Source: Echinarachnius parma
Taxonomy: Eukaryota; Echinodermata; Echinoidea; Clypeasteroida; Echinarachniidae
Direction of reading: 5' to 3'
Assembly (NCBI GenBank): GCA_037951105.1
Contig: JBAMJV010003042.1
Coordinates: 104,501 to 168,500, forward strand
Length of the DNA stretch: 64,000 nucleotides
Part shown: in pieces, positions 23,068 through 34,573 of the stretch
How positions within the stretch are numbered: the stretch's first letter is position 1
How the letters are laid out: each line of letters starts with the position of its first letter
Position numbers and translations under genes: made by a program
The notes under the pieces: model-generated
What the model was told of the DNA's origin: nothing
Database searches by the model: none
What the model saw: only the letters and a program-made list of their open reading frames with translations

Positions 23068-23232
23068 CCGGAGCGCTTGGAAGGAATGCTCCCCAGGGAG
23101 TGGAGATGGTGCACACAATGTGTGCTGGTTTGCATTGTATCCTATGACCGGGGTAATGATAGTGTAAAGCGCTATGAAACTTATGTATTTAGCGCTATAT
23201 AAGTAACTATATTATTATTATTATTGTTATTA
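23068..23232 (+). mobile_element. SINE 3' portion, copy
   Basis: Matches the 3' half of the minus-strand SINE at 44895-45225: 'gctcccc.gggagt', 'tatgacc.gggtaat.ata', 'aagcgct', 'gcgctatataagt', ending in an (att)n tail. The tRNA-like head is absent, so this copy is 5' truncated. Confidence 0.75.
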
Positions 23233-23589
23233 ACAACTGTCAGATAATTTTTTCTAAAAAAATTCATGGTCACAGATTATTCTACTAGGAGTTATCGTTA
23301 TTACAGAAAAATATCCAGAGTCCAGACAAGCACGAAATGAAGAGGATCTAAAAACTAAGACAGTGTAACTCCATACTTCAATTGGTTCTAGAAGCTCTCT
23401 CCTTAATGATGCCGCTTGCTCTTGATTTCCTTACGCTGGTGCAGTCAATCGATTCCAAGGTTTTGCCTCCCTCGCTGTGCTCTAAATGTCAGACAGAGGA
23501 GGGAGGTCCTGAGAGAACCAGCGGGACCCTCTGCAATGACTGTAATTAGGGCTGACAATTTGCGCAACACCTTGATTCTCCTGGTATTG

Positions 23590-24985
23590 AAAAAAGAAAA
23601 TTATCTACAGCAGGATTTTATGCCATCTGGATGTTGCTAATATCAGAAATGAGAAAGTGATGATGATGATGAAGATGATGATGATGGCAGTGGTGATGGT
23701 GATGGTGCTGGTTGTGGTGGTGGTGGTGGTGATGATGATGATGATGAAAGCAACTTTGATGATAATAATGATGTTATTTTTAGATAATGGTTTGTTTTGA
23801 TTTCTTAGCTGGATGGCGGTGTTAATGATGATGATGCCGCCTCCGACGAAAGCGACGACGATGATGATGATGATGATCATCATCACCATCATGACGTAGT
23901 GAGCAATTTGCCATACCTATTTTCTCCTTGTACTAAAGAAATGCTCTTATCGAGGCCAGGTTTTGCTATCATCTGGATAAGAAAAAGAAGTGAAAAATTG
24001 AATATCTGTATCAGAGAAGACTTGTTACTGATGACTGATCATTAAAGTGGCAGCGTTGAGATACTGTTATTGTTGTAGATGTTTTATTCTCTCATTTCCC
24101 AGGGTATATCTAGAGTATGACACCTAATACCATCTGGATATAAAAACCTTGAAATAGTCTTTGTTTATTTCATCAAAGATGTGACGAGACGATAATGATA
24201 GATCAGTAAATTTGCAATGTTGAGCTATACATGCATGGTGACCTTTTCAGCTTTTCTCTAACTTTTGTTACCCTGTTCCCTACTAGACTTTGCAAACAAC
24301 ATAGAGTTAATACAGCTCCCACCAAGTTCCTGCAGGCAATGGGTTAATTGATGTATATTCTAGGGTATGTTTGGAGACTATCTGATATGATGTGGATATA
24401 AAACCTTAAATTAGTTCTTGTGTTTATTGTATCAAAGATGACCAGACAATGTTGATACATCTTTAAATTGGCAATGCTGTTCTATCAAGAACTTTTCTCT
24501 TATGTGATTATTACATTGTTTCTAGGGTATGTTTTGATACCATTTGATATTTAGATATAAAGATCTTTAAATAGTACTTGTGTTTATTGTATCAAAGGTG
24601 ACAAGGCAATGATGATTGATCATTAAATTGGCATCGTTGAGCTACAGATCTTGTTAAAACTCATTTCCTAGGGTTTGTTTTGATACCATCTGGAAATTAA
24701 AACCCTGAAATGGATCTTGTATTTATATACCAGAGTTACACGGCAATGATGAAAGATTATTTAGTTGGCTGTCTTTTATGCAGACCATTTTCTTAAATTT
24801 GCAAGGACTGTCATGTGTGAATATTGGATTATACAAGTAGATATCTACAGTAGGTTATATGTTCAATACCATATGAGTTATAAACAAAAACCTTTGGATA
24901 GGCATTGTGCTTATTGCATTAAAGTGACAAGTTGATGATAATGTTAGTACCATTAATTGGTAGTGTTGAGCTATGGTATGCATGA
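23590..24985. repeat. Degenerate tandem array, ~140-260 bp unit, with (GAT)n expansion
   Basis: Diverged units carry 'agggtatgttttgataccatctggatataaaaacctt..aatag..cttgtgtttattgtatcaaag..gacaaggcaatgatgattgatcattaaattggcaatgttgagcta' in broken form, near 23955, 24100, 24360, 24525, 24670 and 24855. The (GAT)n/(GGT)n microsatellites at 23656-23750 and 23826-23890 seem to have grown from the 'gatgat' part of the unit. The acidic reading frame over 23809-24044 is therefore probably not an exon. Confidence 0.75.
24267..24347. mobile_element. TTAACCC hairpin MITE, diverged
   Basis: Runs from gttaccctgttcccta to ctgcaggcaatgggttaa, matching the copies at 31270-31349 and 56493-56571 in 'ccaccaggttcctg.aggcaatgggtta'. 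It lies within the tandem array. Confidence 0.6.
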
Positions 24986-27087
24986 ACATAAATGTAGGTC
25001 TTTACACAAATGTTTTTTAGGGGGCTCTGATCTGCATTTTGGGGGTTAAATCGCCCTGAGCCTCAGGGGTATAGCTACTATTCTCAATTCATGTTTTAGA
25101 ATTGTATTCACATTTAATGAACAACGCCATAAACGCCAGCTATTTAGTGAATGCTACAAATGATTTCCCTCTCCCCCACCCCCATCCCCACCCACCTCCA
25201 CCTCACTAAAACAACAACAAGAATGTACAAAAACGAAAGGAAAAGGAAACAAGTGTATGAAGAATATAGGAGTTGAATAACACACAATTGAATGCAATCA
25301 AAATAAGATATGATAACGTATTATTTAATGATGCATGTATAGCATGTACATGGTATGTTGATATTGCCTTATCACTTCAATTAGTGAAATGTATCTCATT
25401 GGTTATATATCCAACCTTCTCCATTGACATCATATTATTATTTAAATGAAGATAAGATAAAACTTGTATCTTTATTTCAGCCAAAACATGTGTCAATTAT
25501 CTCTGTGTTATGATCTGTATACACTCAGATAGAAACAAAAACATGCTAATGTCTGCAATTTGATAATCTACTTGTAGTCTTAAATCCAGAGCATGAGCAT
25601 GTATTTTTTAAAGTTATCCTTCAAATTACTTTTTGAAGACTTCAGGTTAATGTAATGTTTTGTTCATATAATATTTCTACAATACGAAATAAATGTATTT
25701 CCCTTCCTCATTTGATATTTTCCTGGAATTTGAGAATGTCTTTGGGGTAATTTAACAGTACGTAGTTAGAGCTCGGTCTTGTAAACATACCATAATATAT
25801 GACTGCATTTCAGCACTTTTTTGCCTAGTTCAACATTTTCCCATAATGACTACTCCGTGAAAATAACAATCTTGTTAGCAGAAAGCACTTTCCTATTCCT
25901 GGCTTGAAACCAATTTTTTAGTTTGTGCAATAACCGGGATTGCAGCACAAATTTCAGTAATGACACTTTGCCATAAGCTGAATTGGTAAATATTCATTTG
26001 CCCAGGTATGTACAGTACGTATACTTGCACTGCAATCTTAGCCTTCGTTCAGACATTGATGTTTAAAGAGTAAAGAGCTTCGAAGTAAATGTCAACCAAT
26101 ATCAGAATGTACGGTTGTAATACAAATTAAATTAGAAGTTGTTAAATAGAGCCTGAGGTTTTTGTGGGAAAAAGTGGGGAAAATGAAATTGATTAGAAAG
26201 CTTCTAGAGCGGCGACCTGAAATATTGACTAAATACTGTAACATTTTCAGTCTTCATTCAAAACTAGAAAACTTTCCAGTAAATGTCAACGAATGTCAGT
26301 GCATGTTTGAATTTAAGATCCTCTTGAAATGAAATTGATGAGAAATTATCTGGATTTTGGAATTGAGGCTTAAGTTTAAAATAATAATGCATTAGAATGA
26401 TAATGTTCTTGCTCTTTTTCATGCTCGCCGAAATCAGCCAGTTTGAAGGCTGAAAAATAAAGTTCAAGATGTTGGCATGTTGACTAATTTTTGCTTCATA
26501 TTTTTCTCTCCACTTCCCCTTCCCCCCATTTTTAATGGATGTGTAAGAACTCAACAGAATACTGCTTGCATGTTAGTAGTGTAGTAACTTGCAGCCCTTT
26601 GATTGTGTGATTCTGTTTCTTGGTCGGTTGAGAAAGAGAAGGGTGCTTTTCATGCTTTGGAAATGAACATATTTGAGAGCCTTGTAGAAAGAACATTTAA
26701 CTCTTTTACTTTTTATAATTAGCACATGTATGTATTCTATGATTTAATTAAGCGGAAGTAGTTGTGATCTACTATGCGGGGTATTTATTTCAAATTTGTA
26801 TTATAAATATAACATGAGTATCATATTTACTAAGAACATACTATGCGGATGTCAGTTCCGTTCAGCAGTTTTGCTGGTAGGAAGAAGTTATCTGCATGTA
26901 CCAGGCTCATTTAACCTCAGTTATCGTAATAATGTACAAATCTTCAATCTGAAATGCAAAGGTGAAGTCATGCCAATGTTTGTGTAATTGTCTATAAAAT
27001 GATGACATTTCTGTTGCTGGTAAATGTTATGAGAGCTTCATGTAGAATTGATTTTAAGGACCCTGACAAGACTTATTTAATTGAAAT
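24986..27087. other. AT-rich DNA, no gene seen
   Basis: About 2.1 kb without a defensible coding exon or paired transposon ends. At 25021-25080 there is a 'ttttgggggttaaatcgccctgagcc' motif related to 1446-1480 and 35595-35640. Confidence 0.4.
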
Positions 27088-27108
27088 GGGGGGGGGGGGG
27101 GGGGGGGG
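27088..27108. repeat. Poly-G run (21 bp)
   Basis: Uninterrupted G run. Confidence 0.9.
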
Positions 27109-27589
27109 CCTACTCTAGGAACATAGGGGGAGTTACATAATTGTTTGATTGCGGGTTGAAAATTGATATGGATTTGACTTTTAATCTTGTGAGATTATCA
27201 TAATTATGGTATGATTAGAATTGTGGGTTGTCATTTCAGGGGTGCTGTGTAGTTCTGCAGAACTACAGCAAAAGGAAAGTTGTCCAAATGACTTGCCCCC
27301 CTCCTTCCCAACTCCACCCCCCCCCCCAAAAAAAAGGAAGAAAAATGGACATACACAATAGGAGAGGGAGGTTATGGGGCTTAAACTCACTTCACCGGTT
27401 AGACTTTTATTGACAAGTGAGCTTCACACGATGTTGATATCCATCACGGATCTTAATCCTCAAAATTGATTTTTAGTGGGCTGGTGTAGACCAGTTTAAT
27501 CCTGTGTTTGATTGATATTGATTACCTGGATGTTGTCGGGTGAGAACGATAAGGGTGCTAAGTCACTTTGAGTGTTTTGGAGATTGTCA
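27109..27589. other. Unique DNA
   Basis: No gene seen. There is a short C/A-rich tract at about 27295-27345. Confidence 0.4.
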
Positions 27590-27591
27590 TA

Positions 27592-27844
27592 TGTGACCGG
27601 CTATAGCAAAACCCTGCACTTGTCGGTGATTCATGTTTTGAAGATATGGGCATTTTAAGTTCACATAATATGTGTAAAAGACTTATGATTGTAAGATTTA
27701 AACAATCATATCCTTGGCAATTATTGACCAATATGTTAGAACAAAGCATCACATGAAAGCTTGTGATGAGGCCTTTCTAATGGTATGAACATCGTCATTT
27801 TGATTTTTACCGACAAGTGCAGGTTTTTGCTATAGCAGGTCACA
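27592..27844. mobile_element. 253-bp TA-flanked MITE
   Basis: Ends tgtgaccggctatagcaaaa and ttttgctatagcaggtcaca, with the inverted repeat continuing inward for about 38 bp (ctgcacttgtcggt and accgacaagtgcag). TA sits on both sides (27590-27591 and 27845-27846). TA targets are typical of Tc1/mariner (inference). No ORF. Confidence 0.85.
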
Positions 27845-27846
27845 TA

Positions 27847-28735
27847 TAATAAAGTTTAGGAGCACTGTAGAAACTAAATATACCTCTAATATATATTTTT
27901 TGTTGAACAATATTTCAAACGTATGAAATGTCATAAGGGATTATTTCAGCAGAGGAAACTCTGATCTTTGGATGATATGCAAGTTAGCAAAACAAATGAC
28001 TTAATGCCCTTCTCGCTCCAACCTGACAGTGTGGTGCCCTGGTTTGAATCAAGGCTTGTTTGTGTTGAGTCGAAGGACAGGTTCTAAGATAGAAACGTCT
28101 GAACTGAGTGGTATTCAGGAGGCCTTCTAGATAAAAGTTATATAGATCTATCATTTTGTTGTTAATTAACTTGGCGATTTAGATCTTGGGTCATTATGTC
28201 CTTAAAGTATTGATCTGTAAAATTCCCCCACTACATATTCATTTTTGTGAAAGTCCTTTCATTTTACATTCATACCATAGGCATAAAGCACTTTGTAAAC
28301 TTTTATTTCATTACTTCTTTTTAAATTTTTTATGGAAGTTCCTCTCGACTGTTTTTGTTGTTGTCTCTTTAATTTTAATCATCTGTAGATATTTTCATAA
28401 AGTGATACACATTTTCTATTGTTTGCCCGATATATTACCTGCAGGCATTAGTGTAATCAAAGTTAATATACAGTACATGAGTTAGATTACAAGATGTCTT
28501 TAATCTAGTTTGAACTTCTAGTTATTTCTTCTAAGGACTTTAAAATTACTTGCTTTTAATAATTTAGGGAAACAAAACGTAGATTCTGACATATTTCTCG
28601 ATTCACAACCGGAAATGTCACTGAATGATTTATACAAATATTAAACTAAATACATTAATTCTACAGCTTTTAAAAATACCATATAGTTAGATAGCCAATT
28701 GATAAACGGTTGTGAAGTGATGAGAGTTACTGTCA
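27847..28735. other. AT-rich unique DNA
   Basis: No gene or repeat recognised. Confidence 0.4.
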
Positions 28736-28797
28736 CATGAATTACCTTGTATGGGACTAGGATAGTACAGAACAAGGGATATATATACCGTAAATCT

Positions 28798-29164
28798 CCG
28801 TTTACAAGACACACTTTTTTCCGCCGGAAAAATGCCAAAGTGGGGGGTGCGTATTATGTACAGGCACAGAAAAAAGAAAACAAATTGTTTATGTAACCCT
28901 GTAGTGCTGTGGGAACACATATATATGACATGAGTCTCGGCTACTGTTTAGAGCTTACTGCCAATAGTAGCATTCATCAACATATATTTCTCATATAAGT
29001 GGTTAGTAAAACAAATTGCATATTTAATGAGTAGTGACACACTGCTGCTCATGAATATTCATACATTCATGAGCAGCACTGTGTCACTGCTCATTAAATA
29101 TGCAATTTTTAAAAATGCGTCTTGTACACAGGTGCGTTCTATACATTTACATTTACATTTACGG
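28798..29164. mobile_element. 367-bp TA-flanked MITE with internal hairpin
   Basis: Starts ccgtaaat and ends atttacgg, with TA on both sides (28796-28797 and 29165-29166). Subterminal 'aagacacac' and 'gtgcgtattatgtacaggc' face 'gcgtcttgtacacaggtgcg' at the other end. The interior includes an almost perfect 96-bp palindrome. No ORF. Confidence 0.8.
29013..29108. repeat. 96-bp near-perfect palindrome
   Basis: The arms begin aaattgcatatttaatga and meet near gctcatgaat/attcatgagc, with an 8-base centre. It could form a long hairpin if transcribed. It lies inside the MITE at 28798-29164 and may be a separate nested foldback. Confidence 0.8.
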
Positions 29165-29353
29165 TAGATCAGATTTGTTTAGTCTTAGAATGCACAATCA
29201 GAGCTCCATAAATTACCCTGTGTGGGACTAAGAGGCAGCAGAACAAGGAACTAAGAGATCCGACTTTTTATATAATTAGAAAGCTACATAAATTACCCTG
29301 TGTGGGACTTTAGTGAGTAATAATTGAGGGACTAATATAGAGTTAATTAAATT

Positions 29354-29492
29354 TCTGTTGGTGTTACACCCCGCGGAGAGAGAAATTGAATGCTGATTAC
29401 GCCATTGATGCGAATATACTATCACCTGTTCAGACAGCGGCTTTATTGAGTTTCTCTCTGCTTCTGTAAAATAACATCAACAACACCAACAG
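29354..29492. mobile_element. ~139-bp MITE
   Basis: Ends ctgttggtgtt and aacaccaacag, with a second inner inverted pair (gagagagaaa and tttctctctg). Interior is non-coding. Confidence 0.6.
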
Positions 29493-29779
29493 AGTATTGA
29501 AGTCTCTGAATCTGACTTTCTCCAGTTAATGAATATCAAATCAATTCAGTTCATTTTCAATCAGTTCACATTTTCTCGCAAGTTTATTCATTATAAACAT
29601 ACTACAAACATGAGATGTATTCAGAGCAGTGTATGGGTGTTTATGCATTGGGCAGCTAGTAAAGGATTGTTGGAAAACTTTGAAGTGTCAGCATTTTATT
29701 CATTGAAAATCCTCCTATTAAGAACCAGATTTTCATGGCTTACTTCATTCTTTTTGTCTCATCCATGGACCCAAATCTG

Positions 29780-30290
29780 CATTAGATTCTATTTGTGATG
29801 AACAGTTTTGAACAGATCTTATGAATAATTGGAAATAAATCCATATCATTCTTTGAAAAATATGGGATTCTATTTCTGATCAAGAGTTTTACACTGAAGC
29901 TCATGAATAATTTAAAAGAAGATCTGCTAACACGGATAAATACAACTTTTAAAGAAGTCCTTGATAGGAATTTTGAAGACTATTGGATTCTGTTTCTGAA
30001 CAATCGTTTTCACATAAGTTCATGAATATTATTAAATAAATCCATGGTATTTACTTTGAAGTGAACACTTTAAGAATATAAGTGTGATGAACAGTATTAT
30101 ACAGACATTGATGAATTGTATATAAATCCATGGTATTTACATTGGAAACTATTGGATTCTATTTTTGAATAAAGGTTTTACACAAACAAATTTGAGCAAT
30201 TTAAAAGAACCCCTGATGTTCACTTTGAAAACTATTAGATTAATATTCATGATGAACAGCTTTATACAGATGTTAATGAACACTCTGTTA
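29780..30290. repeat. Degenerate tandem array, ~90-bp unit
   Basis: Units contain 'gattctattt.tgatgaacagtttta.acagat.ttcatgaataatt' followed by 'aaataaatccatggtattta' and 'actttgaaaactattg'. About five strongly diverged units are visible. Confidence 0.75.
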
Positions 30291-31269
30291 AAACAATTGT
30301 TAAAACAATTTGATTATTTTTTTCAACAGTTTTACATCTACTTTAGATCTAGGGTATAATATTCTATAAATCATGAAAACTAATACAATGGATGAAAGCT
30401 AACGGGTTAAACTGGCATTACAAAAAATGAACCTGTGTGAGCAGCACTCAAGAAAAAAAGTTGATTAAAACATACATGTGTATAGAGCACTTATTATGTC
30501 AGACGTTGCAATGAAACGAGTTGACACAGAAACTTGTGAACGTCTCCTCTTATTATGTCTACTGAAGGATTGATAGCCTGGCATGTGTGCTGATTTTCTG
30601 GTAATATGAGCTTTATTGGAAAACCTACTCCAAGAGGTATGTGAAGGGTGTCGCTGACTGCAGAACGACTGACAATGAAATTTGGAAAAGGGGAAATTAC
30701 GGGCGATGTTTACAAATGGCAGACGAAATTCAAATTATTCCTTGTTCGTAAAAATGAGACACACTCAAACTCGCACACTAATGCACTGGTATGCTAACGA
30801 TCATTCACACAGGCACTTATAGGCACTCGAAGGCAGAAATAAGATAGGTGTATAAACCAGACGAAAAAGGTTACTTTGTGAAATTAGTAATAAGAGCGCT
30901 GCATTAAATACAAGAGACATTATTAAAGTTACTTTTTAAAGATACAAACAGATAATATGCACACTCAGGCGCGCGCACATACACACACACACAGAGACTT
31001 ATACACAGTTTGAATGCTGATTCACAATGTGTTTTTATGCAGTATTCAGTAATTATTTTGTTACAGAAACAGTCATGGTGCTGATTAAATTTTTATTATA
31101 AAATAGGCAGAAAAATCCTTTGAAATATGATAATTTAGGGAGGAAATTGTGTTGTGCGTGCTGAAAAAAAGAGGAGTGTGTACATTTATTACCAGAAGCA
31201 ACTGTCATGTAGCGATTTGATGTGTGTTATAAATATTTTGCATGAAATAAAGTGCATTAAAAAAAAGTG
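30291..31269. other. AT-rich unique DNA with short (CA)n
   Basis: No gene seen. A short ca repeat is at about 30976-30992. Confidence 0.4.
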
Positions 31270-31349
31270 GTTAACCTATTCCCTCCTAGAATTTGCAATC
31301 CTAATCTCGATGATACAGGACCCACCAGGTTCATGTAGGCAATGGGTTA
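31270..31349. mobile_element. TTAACCC hairpin MITE, subtype ii-like
   Basis: From gttaacctattccctcctag to caggttcatgtaggcaatgg then gtta. Related to 24267-24347 and 56493-56571. Confidence 0.7.
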
Positions 31350-31434
31350 GCATTTGTATGAATGAGATCATTGTTCTTATATGAGGCATCCTGTCATCCT
31401 GATGAACGTGTATTCTGGATTTCTGGTTGTCTTT

Positions 31435-31600
31435 CTCGGAAGCCAAATTTGCGTCAAATTGAAATTTCTCCTAATGTTGCACCGATAGTCCCATCTGTAC
31501 CATCTGTAACAGTTCTGCTCGGAAGCCAAATTTGCATCAAATTGAAATTTCTCCTAATGTTGCACCGATAGTCCCATCTGTACCATCTGTAACAGTTCTG
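31435..31600. repeat. 83-bp tandem duplication, one mismatch
   Basis: 31435-31517 and 31518-31600 are identical except gcgtcaaa versus gcatcaaa. The near identity marks a recent tandem duplication, in contrast to the diverged arrays elsewhere. Confidence 0.95.
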
Positions 31601-32030
31601 CTCCAAAATAGAAATGCGATGATTGATATTAGTAACACATTACCCTCTGTGCTCTGTACATCACAGAGCCAACCCACTTTCTCATCACTCTGTTTTCTCC
31701 TTCCTTTTTCTTTTTTCATTCTCCTTTTAATTCTCTGATTTGAATAATCCCCTCTCACCTTTTCCTGTTCTTCAATTGTTTTCTCCTCAATTCTATTAGT
31801 ATTAGGCTTTTCTACTATTCTGTCTTTCTCATCTTTTCTGCTTTTCTTTCTTTTCTGTCTTTTCTTCTGTCTTTTTTCATGTCTCCCCTTCCATTTTATA
31901 TTCCATGAATCCTTCTCTGTCTTTCATTCTGTCAAATTTCAATTCCTGTCCTGTCTTTCCTTCCCTTCTCTTTTGCCTTCCTGTTCTTTCTCTCCCCATC
32001 TTCTTTTTTCTCCTCCTTCTATCCTATACT
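31601..32030. repeat. Pyrimidine-rich low-complexity DNA
   Basis: Dominated by ctttt, tctttc and cttcc from about 31675 to 32030. No coding signal; the open frames are composition artefacts. Confidence 0.7.
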
Positions 32031-32210
32031 TCGCACAAAAAGTTCCGCAATCGAGGTTTGCGCATTGATAACTTTTCTATTACGCTATTACCATTCATAA
32101 ATTTGGTATCATTGGAAAGCGTGAATTCTCCCCTTTACATTGATATAACATTTGCTATGAATATTTTATCATGGAATGTGCATTGCATCCAAATGTAGGG
32201 CAAAGTCAAA

Positions 32211-32366
32211 AGTGAAATGTTGCAAAATGCACTGATTTTGTCAACAGTGTGCCTTCCTTGGCTTGAATGGGGGTGAGGTGGTCGTGCATTCAAGCCACGT
32301 TTTAATCTTAAAACAAAAGAAAGGCACACTGTTTACAAAATCAGTGCATTTTGCAACATTTCATTT
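32211..32366. mobile_element. ~156-bp foldback MITE
   Basis: The arms start agtgaaatgttgcaaaatgc and their inverse ends near gcattttgcaacatttcatt, and continue for over 40 bp on each side (gattttgtcaacagtgtgcctt). An inner hairpin ggcttgaatg/cattcaagcc closes the centre. Confidence 0.85.
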
Positions 32367-32379
32367 CAAAGTATATTAA

Positions 32380-32530
32380 TCTTTTCTACCCTTCTTTCAC
32401 TCTTCTCTTCTGCCTTTCTCTTTCTTTCCATATTTTTCCTCTTTCTATTTTATTAATCTTTCTCTGCCTTCCTTCTTTCTTTCCTCTTTTTCGGTCTTTC
32501 CTTCTTCCTCATCTCTCCTCATCCTCCTAC
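32380..32530. repeat. Pyrimidine-rich tract
   Basis: A ctttct/tctttc-rich stretch on the plus strand, like 31675-32030 and 33590-34360. Confidence 0.7.
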
Positions 32531-33590
32531 GATTGGTTCTAGCCGGATGTACCACGTGGGTATTTCTGTTCACCAAGCGTCAGTCATTGGCCATTCATCA
32601 TGTCACTGCTTGCCCAGCGACTCTTTATACAGGATTAGAAATAGCTTTCTATCTTGATTTAGTTTCATACAGAATGGAATTTAAAAAGTTTGTTATTTGT
32701 GACTTTTTGGGTATTTTTTAATTCTATTCTATTATGCATTTGTTTTATATTATGTGTAAATGGAATTAAAAAGTTGTTTATTAGTGATCTTACCGGATAT
32801 TGTTTAATGCAAAATCTTAGAAATGGTTTAATTATTACATCGAGAAATTAAATTTATGAATGAACTTCCTGAGTATTTTGTAATGCCATATCCTGGAAAA
32901 TTGTTAAATTATTGAATCACTTTTTAACATGTAAGAAGTAAAAATAGAATTGATCTTTGACTTGCAATAAAAAGAAAAAAATGGGCCAATGTAGCCTGCG
33001 AGCAAATTGAGTCTTAAATTCAAAGTCTTTCCACTTAAAATGATTAGCCTATATTCTCATTTTTACTTCAACAAAATATGTGGAAGCTTTACACACAAAA
33101 TAAGAGTGATAATCTCACTGTTGTTTTCACCATATTTTTAGCTTTGTCCCTGCAGCGATAAATCATCGACCTGGAAAAAAATTGTTGTATTGCCCTATTG
33201 CATTTTCCCTAATTTGAGTATTCCTGACCAATCCTGTATAGGTTGTTAACACCATGATGAGTGTATGGAATGTAATATACCCTCTAATTTTCTCTAAAAT
33301 GAATGTGTAAGAGTTATTTCTTTCTTGGTTCAAACTGTGTTAACTGTGTTCTGCTTTATTATTATTTTAAAAAGAGAATCTGTTTACTAGTCATAAATCA
33401 TATGATTATGAATTAGATGTATACAGAGGACTAAGCCATTCCAATTTGATTCTGAAATGACTGTTTACTTGTGGCTAACAGGGAAAAGGTTGTTAACCAG
33501 TGAGGAGATGATATAGTAGTGAGCTGGATAAATACAAGAGGAAAAAAACCTTACAAAATTAAATTGAACCATCCAACTTCCTTGCTCTTT
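32531..33590. other. AT-rich unique DNA
   Basis: No gene or repeat recognised. Confidence 0.4.
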
Positions 33591-34360
33591 ACTTTGATTT
33601 AATCTAATTTTCCCTCTGTCCATCTATCTTTTCATATCTTTCTCCCACTCTCTTTCCCTATCTATATCATCCCGTATCTAATGCTCATTCTTCCTCTTTC
33701 TTCTCCTCTGTTCATCTTCTTTTTCCATTCTCCCCCTCTCTCTGGCCCCTCTCTTTGTTCCTCCCTCTCCCTTTTTATTTTCCTCCTCCTATCTTCTCTT
33801 TTCCTCTCTTCCTTCTTCCTTTCTTCATAATGTTTCTCTTCCTTTCTTTCTTCTTTGTTTCTCTCTTTTTTCTACGTTCCCCTCTTCCCTCTCCCCCCTC
33901 TCCCCTCTCCCTTCTCCTCTCCTCTCCCCTCTCCCTTCTTCCTTTTTCTCTAGCCCCCCCCCCCCATTACACTCGTCTCTGTTCCTCCTTTCTCCCTTCT
34001 AAGAGCTTTCTCTCTCACCCCCTCACCTCTCTGCTTTAGTCTTCTTTTCTCTCCCCACCCCCTCTCTCTCTCTCTCTCTGTTTCCCATTATCCGTTACTC
34101 CTTTATCCCTTTCTGTCACATCTCTCTCTCCTCCTCTCCCTCCTATCTTTCTCTCGTGCCCCCTCTCTCTATCATCCTCTGTCCTCCCTCCCACCTCCCT
34201 TTCTTGACCTTGTCTTACTTACCTGCTCTTCCTTGCTTACCCCTCTCCATGCCCCCTCTTTCCCTTCATCCTATCTCTCTCACCCCCTCACTCCTCCTAT
34301 CCTCTCTGTCCCCCTCTCCCCCTCTCCTCTATCATCTTCTTTCCTTGTCCTTGTATTACC
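33591..34360. repeat. ~770-bp polypyrimidine tract
   Basis: Nearly all bases on the plus strand are C or T, with blocks of ctctccc, (ct)n at about 34065-34080 and a C run at about 33954-33965. The open frames over it encode only Ser/Pro/Leu/Phe low complexity. Long mirror-like pyrimidine tracts can form triplex DNA; that is known chemistry, not shown here. Confidence 0.85.
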
Positions 34361-34529
34361 TGCTCCTCTGGGGTGTTGTGTATGTAGGCCAAGCATCTTA
34401 TGATTGTTTGTCTCACTCTGTGTTCTATTTTCTTTATCTTCCGCCCCCAGTTTCATATGTTTTTCCTTTTTGAGGTTTGATGAGTTTTTCTCAGTTTCTA
34501 CAGCATTCTTTTGGCTTTGTATCTGCTCC

Positions 34530-34573
34530 ATCATCATCATCACCATCACCATCATCATCATCATCATCATCAT
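34530..34573. repeat. (ATC)n microsatellite
   Basis: (atc)n interrupted twice by acc, ending catcatcatgg. Confidence 0.9.

Larger units (their letters stand above)
28736..29312. repeat. Short tandem repeats interrupted by a TA-flanked MITE
   Basis: Three copies of 'cat(a/g)aattacc(c/t)tgt(g/a)tgggact' lie near 28737, 29206 and 29288. The first two also share 'gcagaacaagg'. The 367-bp MITE at 28798-29164 separates the first copy from the second. Confidence 0.75.

Noticed and set aside
23809-24044. Acidic reading frame (DDD...SDESDDDDDD..) after a pyrimidine-AG, resembling an exon
   Set aside because: The Asp run is encoded by a (GAT)n microsatellite, and the rest of the frame runs into a diverged tandem unit (ctgatgactgatcattaa) that recurs downstream without an open frame.
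33755-34473. Overlapping ~100-codon frames in the pyrimidine tract
   Set aside because: Composition artefacts of C/T-only sequence; stop codons are scarce in such DNA.
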